The position numbers and the translations under genes were made by a program. DNA of 64,000 nt. It comes from JABDQZ01 sp963801985. Lineage in GTDB: Bacteria > Pseudomonadota > Gammaproteobacteria > Chromatiales > Chromatiaceae. The notes beneath the pieces were generated by a model. The model was not told the origin of the DNA. It was given only the letters and a program-made list of their open reading frames with translations, and searched no databases. The stretch covers positions 1-64,000 of the forward strand of contig CAWDGV010000002.1 in NCBI GenBank assembly GCA_963801985.1, read 5' to 3'. Numbering within the stretch: the first letter of the stretch is position 1; each line of letters opens with the position of its first letter. Shown piece after piece: positions 56,033 to 64,000 of the stretch.

Positions 56033-56629
56033 GTGAATACATCCCAGATCAGAAAAAACATTCGCCAACAACGCCGCTCCCTTTCCATCCTGGAGCAATA
56101 CCAACATCAACAGGCTGTTCTCAAATTTTTAATGCGCTCAGGTCTGTTACGCCGACATCAGCGCATTGCCATTTATCTTGATAGCGATGGCGAACTCGCA
56201 ACAGGCAACATCATCAAGCGTCTGCTTAAAATGAAAAAGCAGGTGTTTCTACCTGTTTTATTTCCCTTCGCAAAAAATAAACTCTGGTTTTTTCCTTACT
56301 CAAAAAATACCCGCTTAATTAAAAACCGTTTTGATATATCAGAACCAACTCTTTATCGCCGTAGAATTACACCTTCTTCAATTACTCTTATCTTTATGCC
56401 GTTAGTCGGATTTGATGAACAGGGTAATAGAATCGGCATGGGTGGTGGCTTTTATGATAGAACGCTTTCACACTGTAAAACACGCACTAAAAGTAAACTT
56501 CCAATACTTGTTGGTCTTGCTCATGAACTACAAAAAGTAAATAACATAGAAAAACGTTCCTGGGATATACCTTTAAATAGTCTTTTAACTGATAAAAAAA
56601 TAAGAAAATACTCTAAAGCTTTAACTTAA
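56033..56629 (+). CDS. fau: 5-formyltetrahydrofolate cyclo-ligase
   Basis: The 198-residue product starts at GTG 56033. It has IRKNIRQQRRSLS at the N-terminus and the nucleotide/substrate loop LVGFDEQGNRIGMGGGFYDR. It converts 5-formyl-THF to methenyl-THF. It follows 6S RNA as ygfA does in E. coli. The second half is notably AT-rich, starting an AT-rich stretch that continues past 57 kb. Confidence 0.92.
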   Translation: MNTSQIRKNIRQQRRSLSILEQYQHQQAVLKFLMRSGLLRRHQRIAIYLDSDGELATGNIIKRLLKMKKQVFLPVLFPFAKNKLWFFPYSKNTRLIKNRFDISEPTLYRRRITPSSITLIFMPLVGFDEQGNRIGMGGGFYDRTLSHCKTRTKSKLPILVGLAHELQKVNNIEKRSWDIPLNSLLTDKKIRKYSKALT

Positions 56630-56749
56630 CTCGTCGTTATTAAGCATAAGTTAATAAAATTAACTATATTAAGATCAATGACCTAGTATTTCTTAAATAC
56701 TGGATTATACTTTTTAAGAGTTCGTAAAGATGCTTCTGGAGGGAAGACA

Positions 56750-57097
56750 ATGGCAATAAAAAAGAAAGTTGCAAAGAAAAAAGTTGCAACTAAAAAGAAG
56801 GTCGCTGCAAAGAAAAAAGTAGCAACCAGGAAAAAGGTAGCCAAGAAAAAGGTTGCTAAAAAGAAAGTCGTTAAGAAAAAGGTAGCCAAGAAAAAAGTCG
56901 CTACTAAGAAAAAGGTAGCCAAGAAAAAAGTGGCCAAAAAGAAAGTCGCTAAGAAAAAGGTAGCCAAGAAAAAAGTGGCTAAAAAGAAAGTCGCCAAGAA
57001 AAAGGTAGCCAAGAAAAAAGTGGCTAAAAAGAAAACCGCAAAGGCGCGGCCCAGCACAGCAAAACGTAAAGTCGCACCAAAGAAGAAAAGAAGATAA
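56750..57097 (+). CDS. Lysine-rich histone-like repeat protein
   Basis: The 115-residue product is almost entirely a K-K-V-A-K repeat of 5-residue units (about 20 copies), ending with A-R-P-S-T-A-K-R-K-V-A-P-K-K-K-R-R. It resembles H1-like C-terminal tails of AlgP/HctB type proteins and would bind DNA without sequence specificity. A terminator follows at 57109. The repetitive DNA can vary in copy number. Confidence 0.85.
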   Translation: MAIKKKVAKKKVATKKKVAAKKKVATRKKVAKKKVAKKKVVKKKVAKKKVATKKKVAKKKVAKKKVAKKKVAKKKVAKKKVAKKKVAKKKVAKKKTAKARPSTAKRKVAPKKKRR

Positions 57098-57108
57098 TTT
57101 TCTTCAAT

Positions 57109-57138
57109 AAAAAAGACCCGCAGCAGCGGGTCTTTTTT
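57109..57138 (+). terminator. Intrinsic terminator after the histone-like gene
   Basis: AAAAAGACCCGC-AGCA-GCGGGTCTTTTTTT forms a strong stem with a T tract 12 nt after the stop. Confidence 0.92.
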
Positions 57139-57248
57139 TATAACTTACATAAGAACCAGCTCAAATAGAGAAAAACGCCTTGCTTGAGCCAATTTAAAAT
57201 CATTGGAGAAATCAGCCTAAATTCAAACTGAAGTTTTCAAAATAGGAC

Positions 57249-57860
57249 TCACCCACTTAGTTTATGCATCTGTGTATGATCAAATTCAAACCAGCCAGTT
57301 AAGATAAATTTCACTTCATCAGGAGCAGGCAGGCCTCTGTGGGTATGCGTGAAGCCACATGGCCAGATAAGCGTTGTTCCTTCTTCAGGACTAACGCTAA
57401 TATCTTGATATAAAAACTCAGTTTCACCACCTTTTTTTACCGTGTTTAAGTAAGTCATAAAAGTAAGAATCCTATGTGCAACCTTAGGATATGGCGATTC
57501 ATAGTGCCAAGCATGATATGCCTGACCACCAGGGTAGTATCGTTGAATATTGAAGTTAAATAATGCGAGAGGAAAAGTCTGGGGGGGCTTTAAAATAGAA
57601 AACTCCTCAATATATTCCATCAATACCTTTTCCAGTGATAATTGGTAGTCATTGAAAGTGTGACTATATTTTTTTCTTAGTGATTCTGGAATCTTAGACA
57701 CCGGCAAATCTGTCGAGTCCTTACGATTTTTATCTATTGCATTTCCGGTTACCCCAGGAACGGTTGCTTTTCGTTTATGTGCAGAATTAAAAAGAGCTAT
57801 TAATTCCTGACATGTCGATGATGAAATATTTTGAGGATAGAGCTTGATGAAATTTGACAT
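57249..57860 (-). CDS. 2-oxoglutarate/Fe(II)-dependent oxygenase (P4H-like)
   Basis: The 203-residue product has a double-stranded beta-helix core with YHAWHYE (H-x-E/D metal motif, about residue 130), GGETEF and TTLIWPCGFTHTHRGLPAP (distal His) in the usual order of prolyl-4-hydroxylase-like enzymes. The target is unknown. It converges on the lysine-rich protein gene and lies in the AT-rich stretch. Confidence 0.78.
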   Translation of the reverse strand: MSNFIKLYPQNISSSTCQELIALFNSAHKRKATVPGVTGNAIDKNRKDSTDLPVSKIPESLRKKYSHTFNDYQLSLEKVLMEYIEEFSILKPPQTFPLALFNFNIQRYYPGGQAYHAWHYESPYPKVAHRILTFMTYLNTVKKGGETEFLYQDISVSPEEGTTLIWPCGFTHTHRGLPAPDEVKFILTGWFEFDHTQMHKLSG

Positions 57861-58120
57861 AGACTTTGTTTTTTTCTTTATATCGGTTTGAATAATGTGA
57901 ATTATTTATTATCCATTGGCAAACTTAAAATCAAATCTTATGTTAAAAACCTATTCAATTTTTTAATGTCCACCACTGCAAATGACAAGAACATCAAGTT
58001 TCATGTCTCGGCCACATTTGAATCAGTCAATCAGATTAGTCGAATTCCTGCCTATCATTGCTGTCTAATCTACCTCCCTGAGCGATCGCTTGCTTCAGGT
58101 CAAATATAAGTCAGTAGACA

Positions 58121-59650
58121 TTAGGCATTATTAGCAGCACCTACAAACAAGCGATAGGCCGGATTGTCTGTCTCTTCAGTAAACGCGTAGTTATTTTCAG
58201 TTAAAAACCGCTTAAAAGTCGTTTTTTCGCCGGCCTTCAACTGAATTCCCAGCATAACCCGTCCGTAAGCAGCACCGTGGTTACGATAATGGAACAGGCT
58301 GATATTCCACCCCCGACTCAGGCCTTTGAGAAAATCCAGCAGAGCACCCGGCCTTTCCGGAAACATGAAACGGAAAACATGCTCATCCTCAACCTGGGGC
58401 GCATGCCCACCCACCATGTAACGGATATGCAATTTGGCCATTTCATTATCGGTTAAATCAATAACCTTGTAGCCTTTCTCACACAAGCCGCTCATTAACG
58501 CTTTATGCTCTTCTTCTCCATCACGCAGCTCAACACCACAGAATATTTGCGCTGCATTACTGTCATCATAACGGTAGTTAAACTCGGTGATACCACGTTT
58601 ACCCAGGTCCTTACAGAACGCCAGAAAACTTCCCGGTTTTTCCGGAATCTCCACCGCCAGTAAAGCTTCTTTCTTTTCACCCAGTTCGGCACGCTCTGCC
58701 ACATGCCTTAAACGGTCAAAATTAATATTGGCACCACTTTCAATCGCTACCATGCTTTTATCGGTAAGCTGGTTTTCAGCAATATATTTTTTCATGCCCG
58801 CAATAGACAGGGCACCTGCCGGTTCCGCAACGGTACGCGTTTCATCAAAAACGTCCTTGATGGCTGCGCAGATTTCATCGGTTGTAACCAGGATCACATC
58901 ATCGACACACTCTTTGGCTATCCTGAATGTTTCCTTACCAATTTGTGCTACCGCCACACCATCTGCAAAAATGCCGACTTCTTTTAATCTCACCCGACGC
59001 CCGGCTTCCAGCGCCTTGTAAAGTGTCGGCGCATCTTCCGGTTCAACACCAATCACTTTTGTTTCCGGACTGACGTACTTGATATAGGCGGAAATACCGG
59101 CAATCAAACCACCTCCGCCCACTGGAACAAAAATGTAATCCAGGTTCTGGTTAAATTGCCGGAGAATTTCCATCGCAATCGTACCCTGCCCTGCAATCAC
59201 CAGGTCATCATCAAAGGGATGAATAAATGTTGCACCCTTTTCCTTTGCCAGTTGGTTTGCATGGACATAGGCTTCATCGTAGGAATCACCTTTTAACAGC
59301 ACTTTAGCACCACGGCATTTAACGGCCTCCACCTTGATAGGCGGTGTGGTTTTGGGCATGACAATAAGCGCCTGTATGCCCAGCCGGCCTGCCGACATGG
59401 CGACACCCTGGGCGTGATTACCTGCTGAAGCCGCAATAACGCCCGCAGCCTTTTCTTTTTCTGTTAAATGCGCAATGCGGTTATAAGCACCGCGAATCTT
59501 GAATGAAAAAACCGGCTGCAAATCCTCCCTTTTCAGATAAATATTATTTTCCAGACGCTTGGACAAGCGTGGTGCCGGATCTAATGGCGTTTCAATGGCC
59601 AGGTCATAGACCCTCGCTTTAAGGATTTTCTTAACGTAGCTCAGAGGCAT
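58121..59650 (-). CDS. ilvA: Biosynthetic threonine ammonia-lyase IlvA
   Basis: The 509-residue product has the PLP lysine segment VFSFKIRGAYNRIAHL, AASAGNHAQGVAMSAGRLGI and VPVGGGGLIAGI, and two C-terminal regulatory ACT-like domains (VFRFMFPERPGALLDFLKGL). It starts isoleucine synthesis and is inhibited by isoleucine. Length matches the biosynthetic form. It is divergent from rpiA. Confidence 0.95.
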   Translation of the reverse strand: MPLSYVKKILKARVYDLAIETPLDPAPRLSKRLENNIYLKREDLQPVFSFKIRGAYNRIAHLTEKEKAAGVIAASAGNHAQGVAMSAGRLGIQALIVMPKTTPPIKVEAVKCRGAKVLLKGDSYDEAYVHANQLAKEKGATFIHPFDDDLVIAGQGTIAMEILRQFNQNLDYIFVPVGGGGLIAGISAYIKYVSPETKVIGVEPEDAPTLYKALEAGRRVRLKEVGIFADGVAVAQIGKETFRIAKECVDDVILVTTDEICAAIKDVFDETRTVAEPAGALSIAGMKKYIAENQLTDKSMVAIESGANINFDRLRHVAERAELGEKKEALLAVEIPEKPGSFLAFCKDLGKRGITEFNYRYDDSNAAQIFCGVELRDGEEEHKALMSGLCEKGYKVIDLTDNEMAKLHIRYMVGGHAPQVEDEHVFRFMFPERPGALLDFLKGLSRGWNISLFHYRNHGAAYGRVMLGIQLKAGEKTTFKRFLTENNYAFTEETDNPAYRLFVGAANNA

Positions 59651-59726
59651 GATTTACAACCATTGTCCTTATTATTTGGTAATATCTTCGCCTATCATAA
59701 ACTTAAAATGCAGACTGGAGTAAAGA

Positions 59727-60386
59727 ATGAATCAAGATGAAATGAAAAAAGTGGCTGCCCAGGCCGCACTTGAATATCTTCCGGATGGAGGCGTTATCGG
59801 TGTTGGCACCGGTTCGACTGTTAATCACTTCATCGATCTGTTAGCACCCATCAAACATAAAATTGATGGTGCCGTCTCCAGTTCTGAAGCATCAACCGAA
59901 CGCATGAAAGCCCATGGTATTCCGGTATTTGACCTCAACGCTGTCGGCGATCTCGAAATTTATGTTGATGGTGCTGATGAATCAAATAAATTCCTTCACC
60001 TCATCAAGGGCGGCGGCGGCGCCTTGACTCGCGAAAAGATTGTTGCAGCTGCCAGTAAGAAATTTGTTTGCATTGCTGATGAATCAAAGCTGGTTGATGT
60101 TTTAGGCGAATTCCCCCTGCCTGTTGAAGTCATTCCCATGGCAAGAAGCTATGTTGCACGTGAAATCGTCAAGCTCGGTGGTACCCCGGTCTGGCGTGAA
60201 AACTTTGTTACTGATAACGGCAACATTATTCTCGATGTGGAAAACATGCGCATCATGGAACCCGTCAAACTGGAAGAAACCCTGAATCATATTACAGGCG
60301 TTGTAACTAACGGCCTGTTTGCCAGGCGCCCGGCTGATGTCCTGATCCTTGGAACCCCCGAAGGACCGAAAACCATTCTACCTTAA
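59727..60386 (+). CDS. rpiA: Ribose-5-phosphate isomerase A
   Basis: The 219-residue product has GVIGVGTGSTVNHFIDLLA, AVSSSEASTERMKAHGIPVF and VDGADESNK, the conserved active-site segments of RpiA. It interconverts ribose-5-phosphate and ribulose-5-phosphate. Confidence 0.96.
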   Translation: MNQDEMKKVAAQAALEYLPDGGVIGVGTGSTVNHFIDLLAPIKHKIDGAVSSSEASTERMKAHGIPVFDLNAVGDLEIYVDGADESNKFLHLIKGGGGALTREKIVAAASKKFVCIADESKLVDVLGEFPLPVEVIPMARSYVAREIVKLGGTPVWRENFVTDNGNIILDVENMRIMEPVKLEETLNHITGVVTNGLFARRPADVLILGTPEGPKTILP

Positions 60387-60394
60387 CAACCACT

Positions 60395-60418
60395 CATCCC
60401 CGCCTTCGCGGGGATGAC
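60395..60418. repeat. REP-like GC hairpin
   Basis: CATCCCCGC-CTTC-GCGGGGATGAC is the widespread GTCATnCCCGCGAA-type palindrome, between the convergent rpiA and beta-CASP genes. It may also help stop transcription, but it lacks a long T tract. Confidence 0.75.
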
Positions 60419-60437
60419 AATCCCGACAAAAGTTTGC

Positions 60438-61859
60438 TTATGACTGCGGAATGATCACTCGCATCTGTGGATATTCTGTCTTGAGCTTATCGCGCAATGT
60501 TGCTTTTGCAGCTTCATCACCATGCACCAGGCGTATTTCTCGCGGTTGAACACGCATGCGCCTTATAAAATCGAGCAGATTTTTCTGGTCCGCATGTGCA
60601 GAATAGCCGCCTATCGTATGCACTTTTGCCCTGATCCGATAACGTTTGCCATCGATATCCACATAACCATTACGCGGACCATAGGTTTGAATGATACGAC
60701 CGGTTGTACCCTGTGCCTGGTAACCGACGAACAGGATATCTGTTCGCCGGTCTTCTATTAAAGCCTTGAGATAATTCACCACCCTGCCGCCACTGCACAT
60801 GCCACTGGCCGCCAGGACGATAGTTGGCCTGGCTGTTTTCGCCAGGTATTTGACCGTTTGCTCATGTGTTGCATGATCATCAATGGTCAGCAGCGAGTCG
60901 AAGGATAAAGGATGACGACCCTGCTTTAAGCGACGGCGCGCCTCCTTGTCCCAGAAGCGGCGCAACTTGCGATATGTTGCGGTAAACCTGGCTGCCAATG
61001 GTGAATCAACAATGACCTCGATATTTTTCCAGCTCTTATCCTGTCCATTCTGAAAGATGATTTGCTCTATTTCGTATAACAGCTCCTGGGTACGACCAAT
61101 ACTGAAAGCCGGCACCAAAACAACACCCTTGTCTTTTACCGCCGTTTCAATCACCTGTTTAAGTTTTTGTGTGCGCTTAAGGCGGGATTCATGCCGCCGG
61201 TCACCATAGGTACTCTCAATCACCAGCACGTCAGATTTGTAAGGTGGTTTTGGCGCATTCAGTAACGGCGTATTCGGCGGACCCAGGTCGCCGGAAAAAG
61301 TAATTCGCGTTTTGTCACTGTTGTTATTTGCAGACAAATCAACTTCGACATAAGCCGATCCCAGGATATGCCCTGCCGGATGCAGTTTAATTTTAACGTT
61401 GTTATCACCAGGTATTTCAAGCCAGCTTTTATAGGCTAGCGGATGAATCTGTTTTTCTATCTGCCTGAGAAACTGCTCAATCAGGTGCTTGTTTTTGGTA
61501 AAGCCAATTTTTACCGCATCTTCAAGTACCAACGGCAATAATTCAGCCGATGCCTCGCTGCAATAAATCGGCCCTCGAAAACCGGCTGCCAGCAAATAGG
61601 GAATGCGGCCAACATGATCAATATGCACATGCGTCACAACCAGTGCCTGAATATGATTTATCGGAAAGGGAATCTGCAAATGGCTTGAACCGCTACCATC
61701 AGCTGAAGTTTCAGCACCCTGGAACAGACCGCAGTCTATTAGAATAGATTGTTTTTTATTTGGGTGGTCCTGCCATTGCAGCTCGTGACAGGAACCGGTG
61801 ACACCGTTAACAGCGCCATGATGATATATATTGAAAAGCATCAATAAATGCTGCCCCAT
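60438..61859 (-). CDS. Beta-CASP metallo-beta-lactamase fold RNase
   Basis: The 473-residue product has VVTHVHIDHVGRIPYLLAAG (H-x-H-x-D-H zinc site), VLVIESTYGDRRHESRLKR and the beta-CASP region with TIVLAASGMCSGGRVVNYLK and GYSAHADQKNLLDFIRRM. This is the CPSF73/YSH1-like RNA-processing nuclease family. The bacterial role is not established. Confidence 0.88.
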   Translation of the reverse strand: MGQHLLMLFNIYHHGAVNGVTGSCHELQWQDHPNKKQSILIDCGLFQGAETSADGSGSSHLQIPFPINHIQALVVTHVHIDHVGRIPYLLAAGFRGPIYCSEASAELLPLVLEDAVKIGFTKNKHLIEQFLRQIEKQIHPLAYKSWLEIPGDNNVKIKLHPAGHILGSAYVEVDLSANNNSDKTRITFSGDLGPPNTPLLNAPKPPYKSDVLVIESTYGDRRHESRLKRTQKLKQVIETAVKDKGVVLVPAFSIGRTQELLYEIEQIIFQNGQDKSWKNIEVIVDSPLAARFTATYRKLRRFWDKEARRRLKQGRHPLSFDSLLTIDDHATHEQTVKYLAKTARPTIVLAASGMCSGGRVVNYLKALIEDRRTDILFVGYQAQGTTGRIIQTYGPRNGYVDIDGKRYRIRAKVHTIGGYSAHADQKNLLDFIRRMRVQPREIRLVHGDEAAKATLRDKLKTEYPQMRVIIPQS

Positions 61860-61880
61860 GGCGATAGCTTTTTCAACACA

Positions 61881-61908
61881 AAAAAACGGGACCCGAAGGT
61901 CCCGTTTG
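61881..61908 (-). terminator. Intrinsic terminator after the porin gene
   Basis: On the minus strand, AACGGGACC-TTCG-GGTCCCGTT is followed by a T tract. It separates the porin from the RNase gene. Confidence 0.9.
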
Positions 61909-61937
61909 ATTACAACTTAATTTGACTTAAAGTCAGA

Positions 61938-63002
61938 TTAGAAGCTGTGGTTCAACTGTACAGAGAAGATGTCACCATCAGCGACGTTGTCGTCTAAACC
62001 AGGAGCAGAATCATCCTGTGAAGATGAAACGTACATCAACTGCGCCTGGGTACGTTTGCTGAAGTTGTGTTCCAGACCAATCGCGAAACCATCAACGTCT
62101 TCTACAAGACCATCGTTGTCAGTATCGAAGTATTTTGCCTTGATGACATTGTTACCCATGGTGTATTTACCAGAAATAACAAAAGTTTCAGGTTCAACTG
62201 AACTTCCACCGGCAACATCAGGATCAATTTCATACTGAGCCCATACTACGTTAACAGCCCAAGCATCCATACCGTAACCCAGACCTACACGGGTCTGGTT
62301 ATAGTCAGCACCCACGCCAGCTACGTTATCCAGGGAATCCATGTCAGAATCGCCGTCTTCATAAGCGACTGACGCGAACAGACCGCCATTTTTATACCAA
62401 CCAGCTACTGAGTAAGCATCAGAGATACCGTCAGCGTCGTTATTTTCACCAGGAACAATCGCACCAGCGAAAGAGAAGCCAGAGAAGTTAGGTGAAACGT
62501 AAGCGATAACACCGTCACCACGCAGGTCAACAAGGTCACCACCGTAAGCATTGTTGTAGTCGCCCTGGCTATCAGCGAAGTAGTCAAGAGAGCCAGTTGA
62601 CATTTTCATTGGATGATCATGACGACCAACCAATACCGTACCAAAATCACCAGCCAGACCGACGAAAGCATTACGACCGCCTACGCCAGTATTTTCAGAT
62701 TTATCGATTGCGCCATTTACTGTGTTGCTGAAACCAGTACCAGCGAATTCGTTTTTGCTTTTAGAGATGGCAACACTTAATTCTATCTGGAAGATACCTT
62801 TCAGACCGTTACCCAGATCTTCAGAACCTTTGAAACCCAGACGTGAAGCCTGGTCATTGATCTGAACGTTGTCGCTTTGACCCATGTCAACAAAGTCAAC
62901 AGACTGTTTGATTTTACCGTAAACAGTTACGTTGTTCTCAGCCATAGCGACTGGAGCAACGAATGTAGCAGCGATAGCTGCTGCAATAATTTTTTTGTTC
63001 AT
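61938..63002 (-). CDS. Gram-negative porin
   Basis: The 354-residue product has a signal peptide (MNKKIIAAAIAATFVAPVAM-A), starts VTVYGKIKQSVDFVDMG, and ends in a terminal phenylalanine (LNHSF) needed for outer-membrane insertion. It has the alternating-strand pattern of trimeric 16-strand porins. It is Asp/Asn-rich and has its own promoter and terminator, suggesting high expression. Confidence 0.92.
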   Translation of the reverse strand: MNKKIIAAAIAATFVAPVAMAENNVTVYGKIKQSVDFVDMGQSDNVQINDQASRLGFKGSEDLGNGLKGIFQIELSVAISKSKNEFAGTGFSNTVNGAIDKSENTGVGGRNAFVGLAGDFGTVLVGRHDHPMKMSTGSLDYFADSQGDYNNAYGGDLVDLRGDGVIAYVSPNFSGFSFAGAIVPGENNDADGISDAYSVAGWYKNGGLFASVAYEDGDSDMDSLDNVAGVGADYNQTRVGLGYGMDAWAVNVVWAQYEIDPDVAGGSSVEPETFVISGKYTMGNNVIKAKYFDTDNDGLVEDVDGFAIGLEHNFSKRTQAQLMYVSSSQDDSAPGLDDNVADGDIFSVQLNHSF

Positions 63003-63413
63003 CTTGAACTCCCGTTATTAAATAGTTTTAGTGCACATTTCTATGCAACCGTCAAAATAATAGACAAAAATGCGACAAGGTTCAAGCTTTTTGTGAAAAA
63101 AAACACATTTTTTTCACATGTAACTTTTTTGCAACAAGGGAATACCCTGCAAAAGCACCGTAATAACCTATATATTGTTATTCCAGTTCGAAATATCCCC
63201 TAGGTATTGTTTTTTATTGAAAAACAAATATCGGTTAATAATTTTCCCGACTTATTTAATTTTTTTATCAACATTGATTATATTTCATCCATAGCAAAAT
63301 ATTTTTTTGCCAGGTTCTGGTTTCATTAACCATATATATATGGCTTCGATTTATTGAAAGAAAAAAAACTCTTACTGGGGTTTTATGATTTGGCTGGAAG
63401 CAAGGGAGTATTC

Positions 63414-63488
63414 GGCTCATCCCTGAGCCTCACCCTGCGGGCCGTTGTCGTTTCACTCCAACGTTTCGCTGGCGTTGCTGACGCCAGC
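63414..63488 (-). repeat. Possible fifth member of the two-hairpin family, atypical
   Basis: The first hairpin has the family's ATCCCT loop and a 5-bp stem. The second has an unrelated loop (TGCTG) and a longer stem. Assignment to the family is tentative. Confidence 0.45.
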
Positions 63489-63534
63489 TTTCGAACCCCG
63501 GTGGTGGTTCTCGTCCCTCTAAACCCAATCCAAC

Positions 63535-63559
63535 AAAAAACCCCCTAACGGGGGCTTTT
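63535..63559 (-). terminator. Intrinsic terminator after tRNA-Gln
   Basis: On the minus strand, GCCCCC-GTTA-GGGGGTTTTTT forms a hairpin with a T tract, 5 nt after the tRNA gene. Confidence 0.9.
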
Positions 63560-63563
63560 ATAT

Positions 63564-63637
63564 TGGCTGGGGACGAGGGAGTCGAACCCCCACATACGGT
63601 GTCAGAGACCGCTGTCCTACCATTAGACGAGTCCCCA
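63564..63637 (-). tRNA. tRNA-Gln (anticodon CTG)
   Basis: The minus strand folds as a complete tRNA: acceptor TGGGGAC/GTCCCCA, discriminator G, encoded CCA, anticodon stem GCGGT/ACCGT with loop CTCTGAC (anticodon CTG), and a T arm with GGTTCGACTCC. It lies just after rpsI on the same strand. Confidence 0.93.
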
Positions 63638-63650
63638 AATAGGGAAGCGC

Positions 63651-64000
63651 TTAACGTTTAGAGTACTGCGGACGCTTACGGGCTTTGTGCAGACCCACTT
63701 TCTTGCGTTCAACTTTACGGGCATCACGCGTTAAAAAGCCGGCTTTATGCAGATCACCGCGAAGACTCTCATCAAATTCAAGCAATGCGCGAGCAATACC
63801 ATGACGGATCGCACCGGCCTGGCCAGTACCTCCACCGCCGATTACGGTAACTTTTGCATCAACTTTATCGAGGGTTTCTGTCAGCTCCAGGGGCTGACGG
63901 ACAACCATGCGGGCAGTTTCTCTACCAAAGTATTCGTCTAAAGGACGGTCATTAACGGTAATGTTACCGCTACCGTTGGAAATAAAGACACGTGCCGCTG
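63651..64000 (-). CDS. rpsI: 30S ribosomal protein S9 (uS9), 5' end outside the window
   Basis: About 116 codons are present, from the window edge to the stop at 63651. They include NGSGNITVNDRPLDEYFGRE, VIGGGGTGQAGAIRHGIARA and the basic end RKRPQYSKR that contacts tRNA in the P site. This is the standard S9 C-terminus. rplM would be expected upstream. Confidence 0.95.
   Translation of the reverse strand, partial: AARVFISNGSGNITVNDRPLDEYFGRETARMVVRQPLELTETLDKVDAKVTVIGGGGTGQAGAIRHGIARALLEFDESLRGDLHKAGFLTRDARKVERKKVGLHKARKRPQYSKR

Larger units (their letters stand above)
63003..63563. other. Gene-free region between the porin and tRNA-Gln
   Basis: It holds the porin promoter (AT-rich, 63010-63160), a CCATATATATATGG palindrome at 63330-63343, a partial match to the end of tRNA-Gln (63390-63409), hairpins GGCTC-ATCCCT-GAGCC (63414-63429) and GCTGGCGT-TGCTG-ACGCCAGC (63468-63488), and a terminator (63535-63559). 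I see no protein gene. Confidence 0.6.

Noticed and set aside
56750..57050. Possible CRISPR-like array
   Set aside because: The repeats are contiguous codon repeats with no unique spacers.
56683..57057. Minus-strand frame with a repeated F-F-L-A-T pattern opposite the lysine-rich gene
   Set aside because: It is the reverse reading of the K-K-V-A-K repeat, without its own ribosome site or family signature.
60395..60418. Intrinsic terminator of rpiA
   Set aside because: The hairpin lacks a T tract and matches the common REP-like sequence, so it was listed as a repeat.

Overview
The window looks like the chromosome of a gammaproteobacterium with moderate GC. The evidence is its gene neighbourhoods: lptD-surA-pdxA-apaG-apaH, trpC/trpD/trpG/trpE near crp, osmC, gph and rpe, and ubiI-ubiH-pepP-ygfB-zapA-ssrS-fau-ilvA-rpiA. 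These are the orders known from Pseudomonas and Escherichia, with local differences. The sequence does not let me name a genus. I see no prophage, insertion sequence, integron or CRISPR array.

Layout. 1-167: the 5' end of metH. 0.4-1.7 kb: a TAXI-type solute-binding gene. 1.8-5.0 kb: an AT-rich island with a PqqD-like protein, an HprK-related kinase A, a nucleotidyltransferase-like protein, and a convergent gene for a Tat-exported cysteine-rich protein. 5.2-10.8 kb: amgK and an RND efflux pump with its adaptor. 10.8-18.6 kb: outer-membrane biogenesis genes (lptD, surA), pdxA, apaG, apaH and an AIM24 protein. 18.7-28.4 kb: osmC, crp, a tryptophan gene cluster broken up by greB, then gph and rpe. 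28.5-34.3 kb: a DUF3530 hydrolase, a SPOR protein, argS and priA. 34.6-42.9 kb: a fructosamine kinase, a response regulator/CheC pair, folA-thyA-lgt, an unknown membrane-anchored protein, a small XRE regulator, rlmI and a PfkB kinase. 43.2-50.7 kb: the complete glycine cleavage system (gcvT-gcvH-gcvPA-gcvPB) and a Fur-box-linked ferric iron uptake pair. 50.8-60.4 kb: ubiquinone hydroxylases, pepP, the zapA region with 6S RNA, a lysine-rich histone-like protein, a 2OG-Fe(II) oxygenase, ilvA and rpiA. 60.4-64 kb: a beta-CASP nuclease, a porin, tRNA-Gln and rpsI.

Three things stand out. First, the HPr-rel-A type cassette (kinase A, PqqD-like protein, nucleotidyltransferase) beside a Tat-exported protein with a C-S-P-G-F-W-K motif is the best candidate for a poorly described system. 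It carries several lesions here. Second, reading-frame lesions are concentrated in the first 9.6 kb (TAXI, PqqD-like, nucleotidyltransferase, amgK and RND genes), and I found none in the other 54 kb. This is either local decay or a locally poor assembly. Third, two dispersed repeat families fill the spacers. One is a pair of inverted arms of a CACCACGAAGGACAC-type sequence that brackets three intergenic regions. The other is a two-hairpin element with AGGGAT-like loops and imperfect terminal inverted repeats, present in at least four copies.
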